Program-made: the position numbers and the translations under genes
Origin: Victivallales bacterium
Lineage (GTDB): Bacteria > Verrucomicrobiota > Lentisphaeria > Oligosphaerales > Oligosphaeraceae
DNA length: 64,000 bases
Reading direction: 5' to 3'
NCBI GenBank assembly: GCA_017535315.1
Contig: JAFXUD010000094.1
Span: 1-64,000 of the forward strand
Notes under the pieces: model-generated
Databases searched by the model: none
What the model was told of the DNA's origin: nothing
The model's input: only the letters and a program-made list of their open reading frames with translations
Part shown: positions 53,396-61,855 of the stretch, one piece after another
How positions within the stretch are numbered: the stretch's first letter is position 1
How the letters are laid out: each line of letters begins with the position of its first letter

Positions 53396-54172
53396 TCATC
53401 CAAAGTCCACTTCTGCGGTTACAGGGAAGTGGTCGGAAGGTGGCATCCCTTCGAAAAGGTCATCCAGAACATGAACGGCTTTGACCTTGACATTGTTTGT
53501 CGAGAAGATGTAGTCGATGGGGGCTTTGTGCGGAGATTCAAGCGGTTTGTAGGCATGATAGGTGTAGGCGGGACCTGTGACTGGGGTAGCGGAAACCTCG
53601 TTTGCGTAGTTGAGCTTCTGTTTGGCAACCGCGACGGCCTCGTTGTCGGGGAAGATGTTGAAGTCGCCTGTCAGAAAGCAGGGGATGCCGCTTTGGACAG
53701 CCTGCTCCATGCGGTTCAGAATCAGCAGCAACCCGTTTTTCTGCGCCAGAGGGCTGCGATGGTCCAGGTGCGTGTTGAAGTGGTATAATGAACGTCCTGT
53801 AGCCAGTTCCGTGAAACGTCCCCAGGTGCAGATGCGGGCGTAGGAGGTTTCCCACGACTTAGAGCCAGGGATCTCGGGGGTATCTGACAACCAGAAAGTG
53901 CCGTTTTCCGCAACGCTAAAGAGGTTTTTGTCGTAGAGGATGGCGCTGTATTCGCCGTCGCCGCGCTCGCCTTCGCTCTGGCGCCCGACGCCGATGAAGG
54001 CGTATTGACCGTCTGCGCAGAGGTCGGTGAGCTGTTCGATGCGTGACTCTTGGAGGCCGAGGAGGGGCAGGGAGTACTTCTGGAGGAGCTGTTTGACGTG
54101 AGGGAATCTACTGGCCCAATCGTAAGGTGCCTTGTCGCAAGGCGTGCGGACATTGAAAGTGGTAATGAGCAT
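53396..54172 (-). CDS. Endonuclease/exonuclease/phosphatase (EEP) family protein
   Basis: 258 aa, cytoplasmic. EEP motifs in order: TTFNVRTP, LLGLQESR (metal Glu), HFNTHLDHRS, FLTGDFNIFPD, IDYIFSTN and PPSDHFPVTAEV. It is a phosphoesterase that could act on nucleic acid, lipid or sugar phosphates; substrate unknown. ATG 54172 is used because the promoter (54239-54211) rules out the longer ORF start at 54211. Confidence 0.93.
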   Translation of the reverse strand: MLITTFNVRTPCDKAPYDWASRFPHVKQLLQKYSLPLLGLQESRIEQLTDLCADGQYAFIGVGRQSEGERGDGEYSAILYDKNLFSVAENGTFWLSDTPEIPGSKSWETSYARICTWGRFTELATGRSLYHFNTHLDHRSPLAQKNGLLLILNRMEQAVQSGIPCFLTGDFNIFPDNEAVAVAKQKLNYANEVSATPVTGPAYTYHAYKPLESPHKAPIDYIFSTNNVKVKAVHVLDDLFEGMPPSDHFPVTAEVDFG

Positions 54173-54210
54173 AATATGTCGTCTTGTTTTAGAGTGAATG
54201 GTTGCTTTCA

Positions 54211-54239
54211 AGTATAATCCTTAAAATACGCTTTGTCAA
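54211..54239 (-). promoter_or_regulatory. Sigma-70-like promoter of the EEP gene
   Basis: On the minus strand TTGACA (54239-54234), 17-bp spacer, TATACT (54216-54211). Leader about 30 nt to the ATG at 54172. Confidence 0.78.
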
Positions 54240-54285
54240 GTTGAAAATGGCCATATATGGGTGATATTAGGGATTAAAGCGATGG

Positions 54286-54500
54286 AAGTGATGAAAGCGA
54301 AATACTATGTTCTTCGAGGGGGGCAGGAACCCGCGCAAGCGGCCAGTGCACGGAGTACTCGACAATCGTAGTCCAATGCTACGCACTCTAATGCGTAGCA
54401 TTGGGTGAGTAGCCTTCCAGATCTTCGCGCCTGGAGGACGCAACAAAAACGTTGCTATTACCTTGCTCTCATGGGGTAGATAGCGGAGTGATGAAAGCGA
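54286..54500. mobile_element. Possible small non-autonomous element with direct-repeat flanks
   Basis: The sequence AGTGATGAAAGCGA occurs at 54287-54300 and again at 54487-54500, exactly 200 bp apart. The interval holds a perfect 13-bp hairpin CCAATGCTACGCA/TGCGTAGCATTGG (54373-54404, 6-nt loop) and no ORF. This fits a MITE-like insertion with target duplication, but terminal inverted repeats are not clear and the second flank is part of a GATGAAAGC microrepeat, so chance is possible. The right flank carries the start codons of the next gene. Confidence 0.4.
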
Positions 54501-56566
54501 TGAAAGCGATGATAAAAGAAGTTGTTGTACTGTTGGGATTTTTAACGGCTAGCTTGTATTCAACTGAAGTGCTGATTGACGATGATTTCACATCGCCAAA
54601 GGGCAATTACTGGCAGGAGATTCGCATATTCATGCCCTTTTCCAATGTGGTCTATGGGGGGATGGGGCTGGTGATGGGCCGCAACGAGAAGCAGACGCCG
54701 ATACCAGGGAAGCTTTTTGACACCGCTTTCGAGCTGAAGAGCCAGCCTTTGATTCTGCCGACTGATGCGCGGGCTTTTCAACTGACGCTTAAACTCGGAA
54801 GCAACAAGAAGGGGATTTCGCCCAAAGGTTTTGGTGACAGCTACCAGAACCGCATTCTCTGGTTTGATGCCGAGGGGAAACGCTTGGGCGCGTTCTACTA
54901 TATTCCGTGCTTTGATTATCCCCTTGACGAGCCTGGCTGGTGCCTGTTTCGCGGTGCCATCCCAAGGGGGGCGGTCAAGGCGGAAGTCCAGTTCGGCTTC
55001 GATACGCCAGATTTTCTGGATGGTGAGAAGGGCGTGCTGAATAGGCTCTCTTTCATTGTCGGGACGGAGGCGCAGATTCAGGAGCTGGCCGCCCCGTGTG
55101 TCTTGCCGCATACGCTGACCCTTCTTTCAAAATCCCCCACGGAGGACGGAAAAGCGCCAGTTGTTTTTGCAGTCTCAAACCCCAAGGCTGTGGATTGGAA
55201 CGGCTTGTCTGTTAAACTGGATGGACTGGATGTATCGGGACTGGTTAAGGTATTCGATGACCAACTGACGCTGATGCCGCAGGGCAGCTTTGGTGACGGG
55301 CTGCATGTCGTTGAGGCGACTCTGAAGGACAAGATGGGTGAAACTGTGACGGAAAAAGGCATCTTCTATGTTGGAAAGTCGCGCAAAGAGAATGTGATGA
55401 CCCTTCGCGAAGATGGGATGCCTTTGTTGGATGGCAAGCCTTTCTTCATGCTTGGTATTGCCTGCCTTGTCAGGCAAGGGCGCAACGGAAACAACTATGA
55501 CCGCGCCTTTGAGGAGGCTTCTGCCGCAGGGCTGAATTTCGCGCGCCATTGGAGCACTTACAACATGGATTCCAAGGACGCCGACGAGTTTGTGGCCGCC
55601 GCAAGGAAGCACAACATGTTCATCTCCATGTCGCCGACTCTTGTGCAGAACGACATTGATGCGGAGCGCGTGGCAAAGGGGATTGTTAAGCAACTGGATG
55701 TGGATCGGATACTTGCATGGGACATCGGCGACGATACATCTGCCTTCATCAAGCCAGCCGACCTATTGGCCAAGCACAATGCCATTCGCGCCGTGGATGA
55801 TACGCGCCTGACGACCCAGGCGGACAACATGGGGCTGGGGTGTACTTCAGGCTCCTTGAATGAGCATAGCAGCTACACGGACTATGTGCTGGCATCCGAC
55901 ACCATCCAGCCTGAAATCTACCCCATCCGCGAGTATTTGCCAGGAACCGCGCCTGCTAGGGCAACGATGGTGCCGCAAGTTATTCGCGATATGAAACAGA
56001 TCAGGCGGGACTGGCAGATGAAGGGGGCTGCACCACGTCCCATCTGGCCATTGATTCAATATTTCTACTATGCACCATCAAAGCGCAGCTGGTATGGACT
56101 GCCCACGCCGCAGGAGCTGCGTGCGATGAGCTATCTGGCGGTTATCCACGGCTCGCACGGGGTGTTCTGGTATCGCTATGCGGGTTACCGTGGAACGGAG
56201 AACGCTTCTCGCGGCTACTCCGACGAGCAGTGGAAGAACCTTTCCACGGTCACATTGGAGTTCCGTGCGCTTTACGATATGTATTGCACGACGCCTGTTG
56301 AACAGACACAGACAGCGATTATTTTGGATGGCCCTCAAAAGGACGGCCTGGGGTTTGATTCCATCAACACCCTGCTGAAAAAACACGATGGAAAAAGCTA
56401 TCTCATCACGTGCAATTCTGCCTACCAGGAGGTCAAGGCGCGATTTGATGTCCCTGGTGTCAAGTGTGTGGAAGAGTACTTTGAGAAACGTGAACTGCCT
56501 ATGAAAGAAACTGCGTTTGAGGATTCATTTGCGCCATACGGCGTGCACGTCTATGTGATGGAGTGA
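54491..56566 (+). CDS. Secreted putative glycoside hydrolase (GH-A clan-like)
   Basis: 691 aa with signal peptide (~1-22, LLGFLTASLYSTE). N-terminal beta-sandwich (~25-200), an Ig-like domain (~205-310), then a barrel beginning MTLREDGMPLLDGKPFFMLGI with GLNFARHWSTYN. At the usual acid/base strand it reads ILAWDIGDDTSAF, where many relatives have DEP, so the catalytic role is uncertain. YLAVIHGSHGVFWYRYAGYRG is a late barrel strand. The start region is the repeat ATGAAAGCGATGAAAGCG, giving several possible starts; 54491 has GGAG nearest. Its end overlaps the convergent GH27-like gene by 16 bp. Confidence 0.72.
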   Translation: MKAMKAMIKEVVVLLGFLTASLYSTEVLIDDDFTSPKGNYWQEIRIFMPFSNVVYGGMGLVMGRNEKQTPIPGKLFDTAFELKSQPLILPTDARAFQLTLKLGSNKKGISPKGFGDSYQNRILWFDAEGKRLGAFYYIPCFDYPLDEPGWCLFRGAIPRGAVKAEVQFGFDTPDFLDGEKGVLNRLSFIVGTEAQIQELAAPCVLPHTLTLLSKSPTEDGKAPVVFAVSNPKAVDWNGLSVKLDGLDVSGLVKVFDDQLTLMPQGSFGDGLHVVEATLKDKMGETVTEKGIFYVGKSRKENVMTLREDGMPLLDGKPFFMLGIACLVRQGRNGNNYDRAFEEASAAGLNFARHWSTYNMDSKDADEFVAAARKHNMFISMSPTLVQNDIDAERVAKGIVKQLDVDRILAWDIGDDTSAFIKPADLLAKHNAIRAVDDTRLTTQADNMGLGCTSGSLNEHSSYTDYVLASDTIQPEIYPIREYLPGTAPARATMVPQVIRDMKQIRRDWQMKGAAPRPIWPLIQYFYYAPSKRSWYGLPTPQELRAMSYLAVIHGSHGVFWYRYAGYRGTENASRGYSDEQWKNLSTVTLEFRALYDMYCTTPVEQTQTAIILDGPQKDGLGFDSINTLLKKHDGKSYLITCNSAYQEVKARFDVPGVKCVEEYFEKRELPMKETAFEDSFAPYGVHVYVME

Positions 56567-57858
56567 AATGTGAGAAAGGCGCAGCCGCGTTTCTGGATAT
56601 AAAAATCGACTGTGCCATCGGGATTCGGGACGACTGGACGATTTCCTCCCCAGACATCGGTGAGGACAGGCATTTTATCAAATCCTAAGGCATTGGCATC
56701 AAGGGAAATATGACGGTCGAGGTCGTTTGTGTTGAAAATCGCCACCCAGCCTGTCCCCTTTTCCTTGCTGGAGACTGCCTTTCGGACATCGGTGTGATTT
56801 TGGTAATACGTCCGTATCCCAGGGCAACCATTTCGGTTGCATTTGATAATCTCGTTGTTGAGGAGAATCTCAAAGTCTTGTGGTGGGGTTGTTGGTAGGT
56901 CGCCTCCGAAGATGATGGGGGAGCAGACAATGGCGCAGAGTGTCATGAGGGCTTGTTTGCCAGCAGGGGAAAGATTGCTTTGTCGCGCACAGCCTAGAGG
57001 CGCGACTGGCTTGCTACTGTTTTGCGGCATGTTGACCTGAAGTCCCCCGAAGGGAATCATGTCCAAATCCATCCAGCAATGTGGCCCCGATAGCCCCTCA
57101 AGATTATAGGAACGCTCCAAGGCAGGGAGGATTGCGGCATCTTCGTCCCAGCGGTCTTGAGTGATGCGCACCATATTGGCGAACGTCCCATAGTGCTGGA
57201 AAAGCTTGTCGTACATTTCGTTGCCAGGGGAAAGGCTGAGCAGGATGGGGCGGGAGCTCTTGTCGATGGCGCGTGCAAAGGCTTCAACGTCTTCTGGATG
57301 CTCTGTGGCATCGTCCAGTTTGATGAAGTCCACGCCGATGTCGTTGGCAAGATAATTGACCTCGCTATCCAGGAACTCTTGTGCGCCAGGTTTGTGTACG
57401 TCCATGGCGGTCCAATATTTGCACCATGAGCAATTCTGCTCGGGCAAGGCGATGTCGCGTGCATGGTAAGGCGTGCCAAGTATGGGGGTATTGTAGCGGT
57501 ATGCCTCTGTCGGGATTCCACGCATCATGTGAAGACCGAACTTGACGCCATTGACATGGCATCGGTCGGCAAGTGCCTTGAGACCGTGTGGAAACATCAC
57601 TGGCGAAGCAATGTGCCGTCCCCATTCGTCAATGTGCATAGGCCTATACATCCCCTTGGCACGGAGTTGGTTGTTGAAAAGGACAGAGCCATCTGCATAC
57701 CATGCCGCATCCAGACAGAAATAGTCGAACCCGAATGGCTTGAGGCGGTCGATGAATACATCGAGGTTGGCATTGGCCTCCTCTTCGTTGATGCACCCTG
57801 CATAGCAGTCATAGCTATTCCATCCGCATGGCGGCACTTCTGTCTTGGATATCAGCAT
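56551..57858 (-). CDS. GH27-like alpha-galactosidase family protein
   Basis: 435 aa, no signal peptide. PPCGWNSYDCYAG matches the GH27 opening PP-x-GWNSW. The nucleophile is Asp182 in DFIKLDDAT and the acid/base candidate Asp235 in RITQDRWDED. GPHCWMDLDMIPFG and CSPIIFGGDLP follow, then a C-terminal beta-sandwich (WVAIFNTND). It would hydrolyse alpha-galactosides or alpha-N-acetylgalactosaminides. AAGGAGC precedes the ATG. It follows the DUF4838 gene by 10 bp. Confidence 0.9.
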   Translation of the reverse strand: MLISKTEVPPCGWNSYDCYAGCINEEEANANLDVFIDRLKPFGFDYFCLDAAWYADGSVLFNNQLRAKGMYRPMHIDEWGRHIASPVMFPHGLKALADRCHVNGVKFGLHMMRGIPTEAYRYNTPILGTPYHARDIALPEQNCSWCKYWTAMDVHKPGAQEFLDSEVNYLANDIGVDFIKLDDATEHPEDVEAFARAIDKSSRPILLSLSPGNEMYDKLFQHYGTFANMVRITQDRWDEDAAILPALERSYNLEGLSGPHCWMDLDMIPFGGLQVNMPQNSSKPVAPLGCARQSNLSPAGKQALMTLCAIVCSPIIFGGDLPTTPPQDFEILLNNEIIKCNRNGCPGIRTYYQNHTDVRKAVSSKEKGTGWVAIFNTNDLDRHISLDANALGFDKMPVLTDVWGGNRPVVPNPDGTVDFYIQKRGCAFLTFHSIT

Positions 57859-57868
57859 TGGTTGCTCC

Positions 57869-60265
57869 TTATTTCTTTTTGGCTAGCACGACGCGATCGA
57901 CGAGCATGGTCTTGCCGTCGCCTTTGTCCTTCAGTGAGATGTAGAAGTCGTACTCTTGGTTTGGGTTGTTCTCGTCGAAGAACTCGCCGATGAAGAAGCA
58001 GGCCTTTCGGGTGGGGACAGTCTTCAATGTCAAATCACCGCGCACGGAGAGCTTGCCACTTCCCGCATAGTAGCAGTGGTAGCCTGGTTTCGACTTGAAA
58101 AGCTCCATGTTCTTCGGGCTGAAGAGCGGCTTCTCAAAGGGAATGAAGGTCGTTGAGTTCCATGGCAGGCCATCCTTGGTAGTGAGGGTAATCTCCTGGA
58201 TGCCGATCTTCTCCTCCGTGTAGGCAACCTGGACGGCAAAGCCCGTATCGGTCTCGTCGCCCCAGTAGGCTGGCTGGCGGCGTACCTGGCAGGGCATCAC
58301 GTTGATGAGATTCTCCTTGCCATACTTGTCAATCAACTCCTTGGGGAAGGTGTGCTTGCGCTTGTAGTACTCGTATGGCATACGCGGGCCGTTGTGGATG
58401 AAGCTGTTGACATGTCCTTCCATCAGCGCCTTGTTTGATACATTCTTGTACTGGACAGCCGCATCTAGTTTGACATACGTGCAGTAGCGTTTGTAGATAG
58501 TCTCCAGCGTCTCGGTTTTGGCGAGTTCAGGATTGCCTGCTGCGAAGCGCGGGTAAACGAGAATCGTGACGGCATCGAGGTTGATGCGGGCGCGGCGGAC
58601 GTTGAAGAGGGCGTGCTCGTCGTCCTTCACCAGGGCTTCCATCTTGTTGAAGGCCTGCTGCCAACGGGCGAGGTTCTGCGGCGAGTGGACACCGCGCATG
58701 ACACGCGGGTCGTAGAAGTAGCGGAAGTAACCTGGATCCTTGCGGCATTCCGTGTCTGCATCCTTCAAATACGCCTGCATATCCTGCGAGGCGGCTCCGT
58801 AGCAGGCATCGCAGAACTCCTTGATGGCGGCCTCGACATTCGTGTTCACATCCTCCGCGAGGAGGCATTGCAGATAGACGTTCAGTTCCTTGAAGGAGCA
58901 GCCATGGACGACGCTGCCGCCTTGCTCAGCAATGATGTACCTCACGCCTGCCTCATAGGCCAGCTTCATGTTTTCCGTGTTGCGGTAGATGCCAGGGAAG
59001 AGGGAGTAGATCATCATGCCATGGGGGTAGAGCGTCGGATAGTTCCACAGCCAGACCTCCTTGCAGAGCTTGCCCCAGATACGCATCTGGTTCAGGAAGC
59101 GCACATTGTAGTTGTCGGAGAAGGGCTTGGAGAAGTCCTGCGCCAATGGCGCGATGATGACCGACATGTTGTCGGGAAAAACAATGCCTTTGGGCGGAAT
59201 GCCCGTCATGTCCTCCTGATAGGCGAAGAATCTGAAGGTGAGCTTCGGATAGAGTTTTTTGAAGTGGTTGCCCATCTCGACCAGGAAGTCAAAGTAGGCA
59301 CCGCCTGGCGTGGCGTATTTCTCTGTGAGTGCGATGCAGTTGGGGCAGTGGCAGAAGCCGCCGCTGCGGTCGTTTTGCGTGAAATCCAGCACAGCGTATT
59401 GGTTGGCATCGTACTTCTCGTAGCGAATGGCTTTTTGGACATTCTCCAGAAGAATCCTGCGCACATCGGGATTCGTGAAGCAGAGCTGGCGTTCAGGGAC
59501 GCGCTTGCCTTGTGTGTTCATCGTGAAGTATTCGGGGTGCGTGGCGAAGTAGGACTTGTCGGAGAGGCTGACGTGCGGACCTGCCAGGAAGCTGCCGTCG
59601 TCGCCGAAGGAGCCTGGGCGGCGGCGGATTGGCGGGAAGTAGGCGAAGAGGGTGTGGGTGACAGGGCCGATGTAGCGCCAGGCGTCGTCTGGTTCGCCGA
59701 TGTAGTATTTGGGCATGAGGAAGGAGTTGTTGCGGCGCACCCATGCGCGGATGTCAGGGTTCACAACCGCAGCCAATTGCTTGGAGCCGTGTTCGATGGA
59801 CTTGAAGCTCGGTACATGGCTGTAGTCGAATGTCTTGAAGGTGAGTTCCGCGTTTTTCGGGATGCGCATGTCGCCTGTCGCAGAATACCAGCGGCATCCG
59901 CAGAATTGGGTGAGGAAGTTGTAGATGGCCCCCACTGTGCCGTAACGATAGTCGCCGTAGATGTAGATGTCCTTGCCGATGCTGCGGATTCGGCGTTCGC
60001 GCGGCTGGTATTCACGCGTATCGCCAGGTGCTGTGACGCCTATTAGGATTCTGGGGCCTTCCGCCTTAGCGGCTATGGGAAACTTGGCACCTGTAATCTT
60101 CTCCAGGAAGAGCGAGAGGTCTTCCACGGCGGGATTCACAACCACATCCTCTTTGTTCAAATCATAGACAATCGTGTAATCCGTCTTGCCGCCATGCGAC
60201 AAAACCAGCTGGCCGTAAAGGGGGAGAATTGTGCTAAGTGCCATCATCATCAGAGCTTTTTTCAT
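57869..60265 (-). CDS. Secreted DUF4838-domain protein (GH67/GH20-N-like)
   Basis: 798 aa from ATG 60265 with signal peptide MKKALMMMALSTILPLYGQ. An N-terminal GH20b/GH67N-like domain (~35-125: YDLNKEDVVVNPAVEDLSLFL, YGTVGAIYNFLTQFCGCRWY) precedes the DUF4838 barrel (~130-600), with FTQNDRSGGFCHCPNC and LWNYPTLYPHG. A C-terminal beta domain with LVDRVVLAKKK closes it. This type is frequent near polysaccharide lyases. A longer start at 60463 runs through a hairpin array and was rejected. No clear Shine-Dalgarno. Confidence 0.9.
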   Translation of the reverse strand: MKKALMMMALSTILPLYGQLVLSHGGKTDYTIVYDLNKEDVVVNPAVEDLSLFLEKITGAKFPIAAKAEGPRILIGVTAPGDTREYQPRERRIRSIGKDIYIYGDYRYGTVGAIYNFLTQFCGCRWYSATGDMRIPKNAELTFKTFDYSHVPSFKSIEHGSKQLAAVVNPDIRAWVRRNNSFLMPKYYIGEPDDAWRYIGPVTHTLFAYFPPIRRRPGSFGDDGSFLAGPHVSLSDKSYFATHPEYFTMNTQGKRVPERQLCFTNPDVRRILLENVQKAIRYEKYDANQYAVLDFTQNDRSGGFCHCPNCIALTEKYATPGGAYFDFLVEMGNHFKKLYPKLTFRFFAYQEDMTGIPPKGIVFPDNMSVIIAPLAQDFSKPFSDNYNVRFLNQMRIWGKLCKEVWLWNYPTLYPHGMMIYSLFPGIYRNTENMKLAYEAGVRYIIAEQGGSVVHGCSFKELNVYLQCLLAEDVNTNVEAAIKEFCDACYGAASQDMQAYLKDADTECRKDPGYFRYFYDPRVMRGVHSPQNLARWQQAFNKMEALVKDDEHALFNVRRARINLDAVTILVYPRFAAGNPELAKTETLETIYKRYCTYVKLDAAVQYKNVSNKALMEGHVNSFIHNGPRMPYEYYKRKHTFPKELIDKYGKENLINVMPCQVRRQPAYWGDETDTGFAVQVAYTEEKIGIQEITLTTKDGLPWNSTTFIPFEKPLFSPKNMELFKSKPGYHCYYAGSGKLSVRGDLTLKTVPTRKACFFIGEFFDENNPNQEYDFYISLKDKGDGKTMLVDRVVLAKKK

Positions 60266-60324
60266 TGTGTTGCCTGTATTATTTGGGGAATTGAGGACAA
60301 AAAGCGAATTAGGCGTTTTGTTGC

Positions 60325-60459
60325 GCCCTTGCGGGCCAGGGGGTTCGGGGGGCGCAGCCCCCCGTCGGTTGTGAGGCTTTCCCCATGCTGCGCGCCCTTG
60401 CGGGTACTTGCATGGGGATACGCATAGTCGCGCACTCCGTGCGCTAGCCACTTCGTGGC
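60325..60459. repeat. Array of five GC-rich hairpins (REP/BIME-like)
   Basis: Five palindromes in 135 bp: GCCC-TTGC-GGGC (60325), GGGGGGC-GCA-GCCCCCC (60347), CCCCATGC...GCATGGGG (60381-60417), GCGCAC-TCC-GTGCGC (60430) and GCCAC-TTC-GTGGC (60447). Three have 3-nt loops like the hairpins in the Y1 gene. The array sits between the 447-aa hydrolase and the DUF4838 gene, both leftward. There is no T-run, so it is not a plain terminator. Confidence 0.85.
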
Positions 60460-60496
60460 CCAAGTTCCAAGCTCATTGTTGCCTGCAATGAATATG

Positions 60497-61840
60497 TTAC
60501 TTCTTGCAATACACCTTAAGTATTTTCACCTCAAGTGGTTTGAACTCCAGTTCGGTGTTGCCTTCGGGGACGACGATGTATTCAGGCTTGTCGGCCATGA
60601 CATCCTCGTAACCCATGTCGCTTCCGTAGGGAAGGCCGTCCAGCACGGCGGTCACTGCTTCGTTAGCAGAGTTGACGATGGTGAGGTAGCGTGCGTTTTT
60701 CCAGGCGATGTTCGCCATGCAGAGTGACGGGCGTTCCGCCTCCAGCTTGTGGTTCTTGAATTGGAGGTTTTCAGGCCCCTCGGTGACGGTGAGCGTTAGG
60801 TCATCGCGGCGTTCGCCAAACATATAGATTTGTGCCAGGGCCATGGGGCCGTTCAGCTCTTTGGAGACCTTCAGATAGGCATCCAGGTAGATCTTCCGTG
60901 TTTCGGCGAAATTGGCGCGTCGGCTGGCCGAAAAAATGAGCACTCCCTTTGCGCCTGCAGCAAGGGCGACATAGACATCGTGACGCACCCACGTTGGGAT
61001 TTTTGCCATGTCTTCTGGTTCCTTGGCTGGCTGGAACATCTCGGGCAGTGCCCAGCAGACTGTTCCAGGCGCGTCTTTTATGGCCTCCAACTGCTGCTCG
61101 ATGCACCAGCGTGCCCAGACGCGCGCCTCCTTCTTGCCCGCATAGTTTACATACATTCCGCGCCAGCTGATGTCGAGCGGCGGGAAAAAGCTCTTCATGG
61201 TGCCAGCACCGTAGTGGTTGGGAAGGTAAAGCGCGACGGGGCGTTTCAGGGGATCGAGTTCTTTTACCGTTTTGGCAACGAACTGGAGGATTGCCAGTTC
61301 CGTTTTTCGCCAGGGGCGCACTTCCTCTGGCACGATGTTCCACACGGCAATCTCTGGGGTTTTGCCGACTGCGTTGATGACGGTCTCGATTTCCGCGCGG
61401 ATGTGTTCCCAGTTGGGTTGCTTTTTTTCCTTGCCAAGCTGCTCGATGCCCGCCTTGCTGCCCAAATCCACACCATCAACGATAAAGTGCTGCTTTCCCA
61501 AGGAGTACATCGTATAGGCGCATTTCAGCTTGCTGCGCTTCGCATCGGCAATCACGAGGTCGTTCAACTCGTAGGCGGGGCCAATGAGGGTGATGTTGCC
61601 GTTCTGCGTCATATAGTCCTGGTCGGCATGGCGCTCCTCCTCCGTGAGCATGACGCCGCGCTTGGTGTCGCTGCCGCCGCCGAAACTGTAGAAGCCGAAG
61701 GGGAAGAGTTGGCCTTTGGGATAGAGTTCGTTAGCGGGGAGCTCCTTGGGAATCTCGGTTGGGCCGTTGAAGAAGGTCTCCTTGTCGGCTGCGAAGGTGC
61801 AAAGTGAAACTAGGGCAAGAGCGATGAGGAAGTGTTTCAT
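60497..61840 (-). CDS. Secreted protein, putative TIM-barrel glycoside hydrolase
   Basis: 447 aa with signal peptide MKHFLIALALVSLCTFAAD. No named family recognised. Barrel-like strands: LFPFGFYSFGGG, LKCAYTMYS, EIAVWNIVPEEVRPW (Glu-Glu where GH-A enzymes keep acid/base), PVALYLPNHYG, GTVCWALPEMFQP and KGVLIFSASRR; a C-terminal beta-sandwich (LTIVNSANEAVTAVLDG) follows. AGGAA lies before the ATG. It is between the beta-helix gene (15 bp) and the hairpin array, in one leftward run. Confidence 0.7.
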   Translation of the reverse strand: MKHFLIALALVSLCTFAADKETFFNGPTEIPKELPANELYPKGQLFPFGFYSFGGGSDTKRGVMLTEEERHADQDYMTQNGNITLIGPAYELNDLVIADAKRSKLKCAYTMYSLGKQHFIVDGVDLGSKAGIEQLGKEKKQPNWEHIRAEIETVINAVGKTPEIAVWNIVPEEVRPWRKTELAILQFVAKTVKELDPLKRPVALYLPNHYGAGTMKSFFPPLDISWRGMYVNYAGKKEARVWARWCIEQQLEAIKDAPGTVCWALPEMFQPAKEPEDMAKIPTWVRHDVYVALAAGAKGVLIFSASRRANFAETRKIYLDAYLKVSKELNGPMALAQIYMFGERRDDLTLTVTEGPENLQFKNHKLEAERPSLCMANIAWKNARYLTIVNSANEAVTAVLDGLPYGSDMGYEDVMADKPEYIVVPEGNTELEFKPLEVKILKVYCKK

Positions 61841-61855
61841 GGTGGTTCCTATGGC

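Noticed and set aside
53074-53403. Small ORFs on both strands between the tRNA and the EEP gene
   Set aside because: Low-complexity reading through a hairpin, no plausible start signals and no motif.
58613-60046. Long open frame of 477 codons on the plus strand
   Set aside because: It lies wholly opposite the DUF4838 gene, shows no domain, and reads as a shadow of its codon bias.
60266-60463. N-terminal extension of the DUF4838 protein
   Set aside because: It would translate the hairpin array; the signal peptide begins at ATG 60265.
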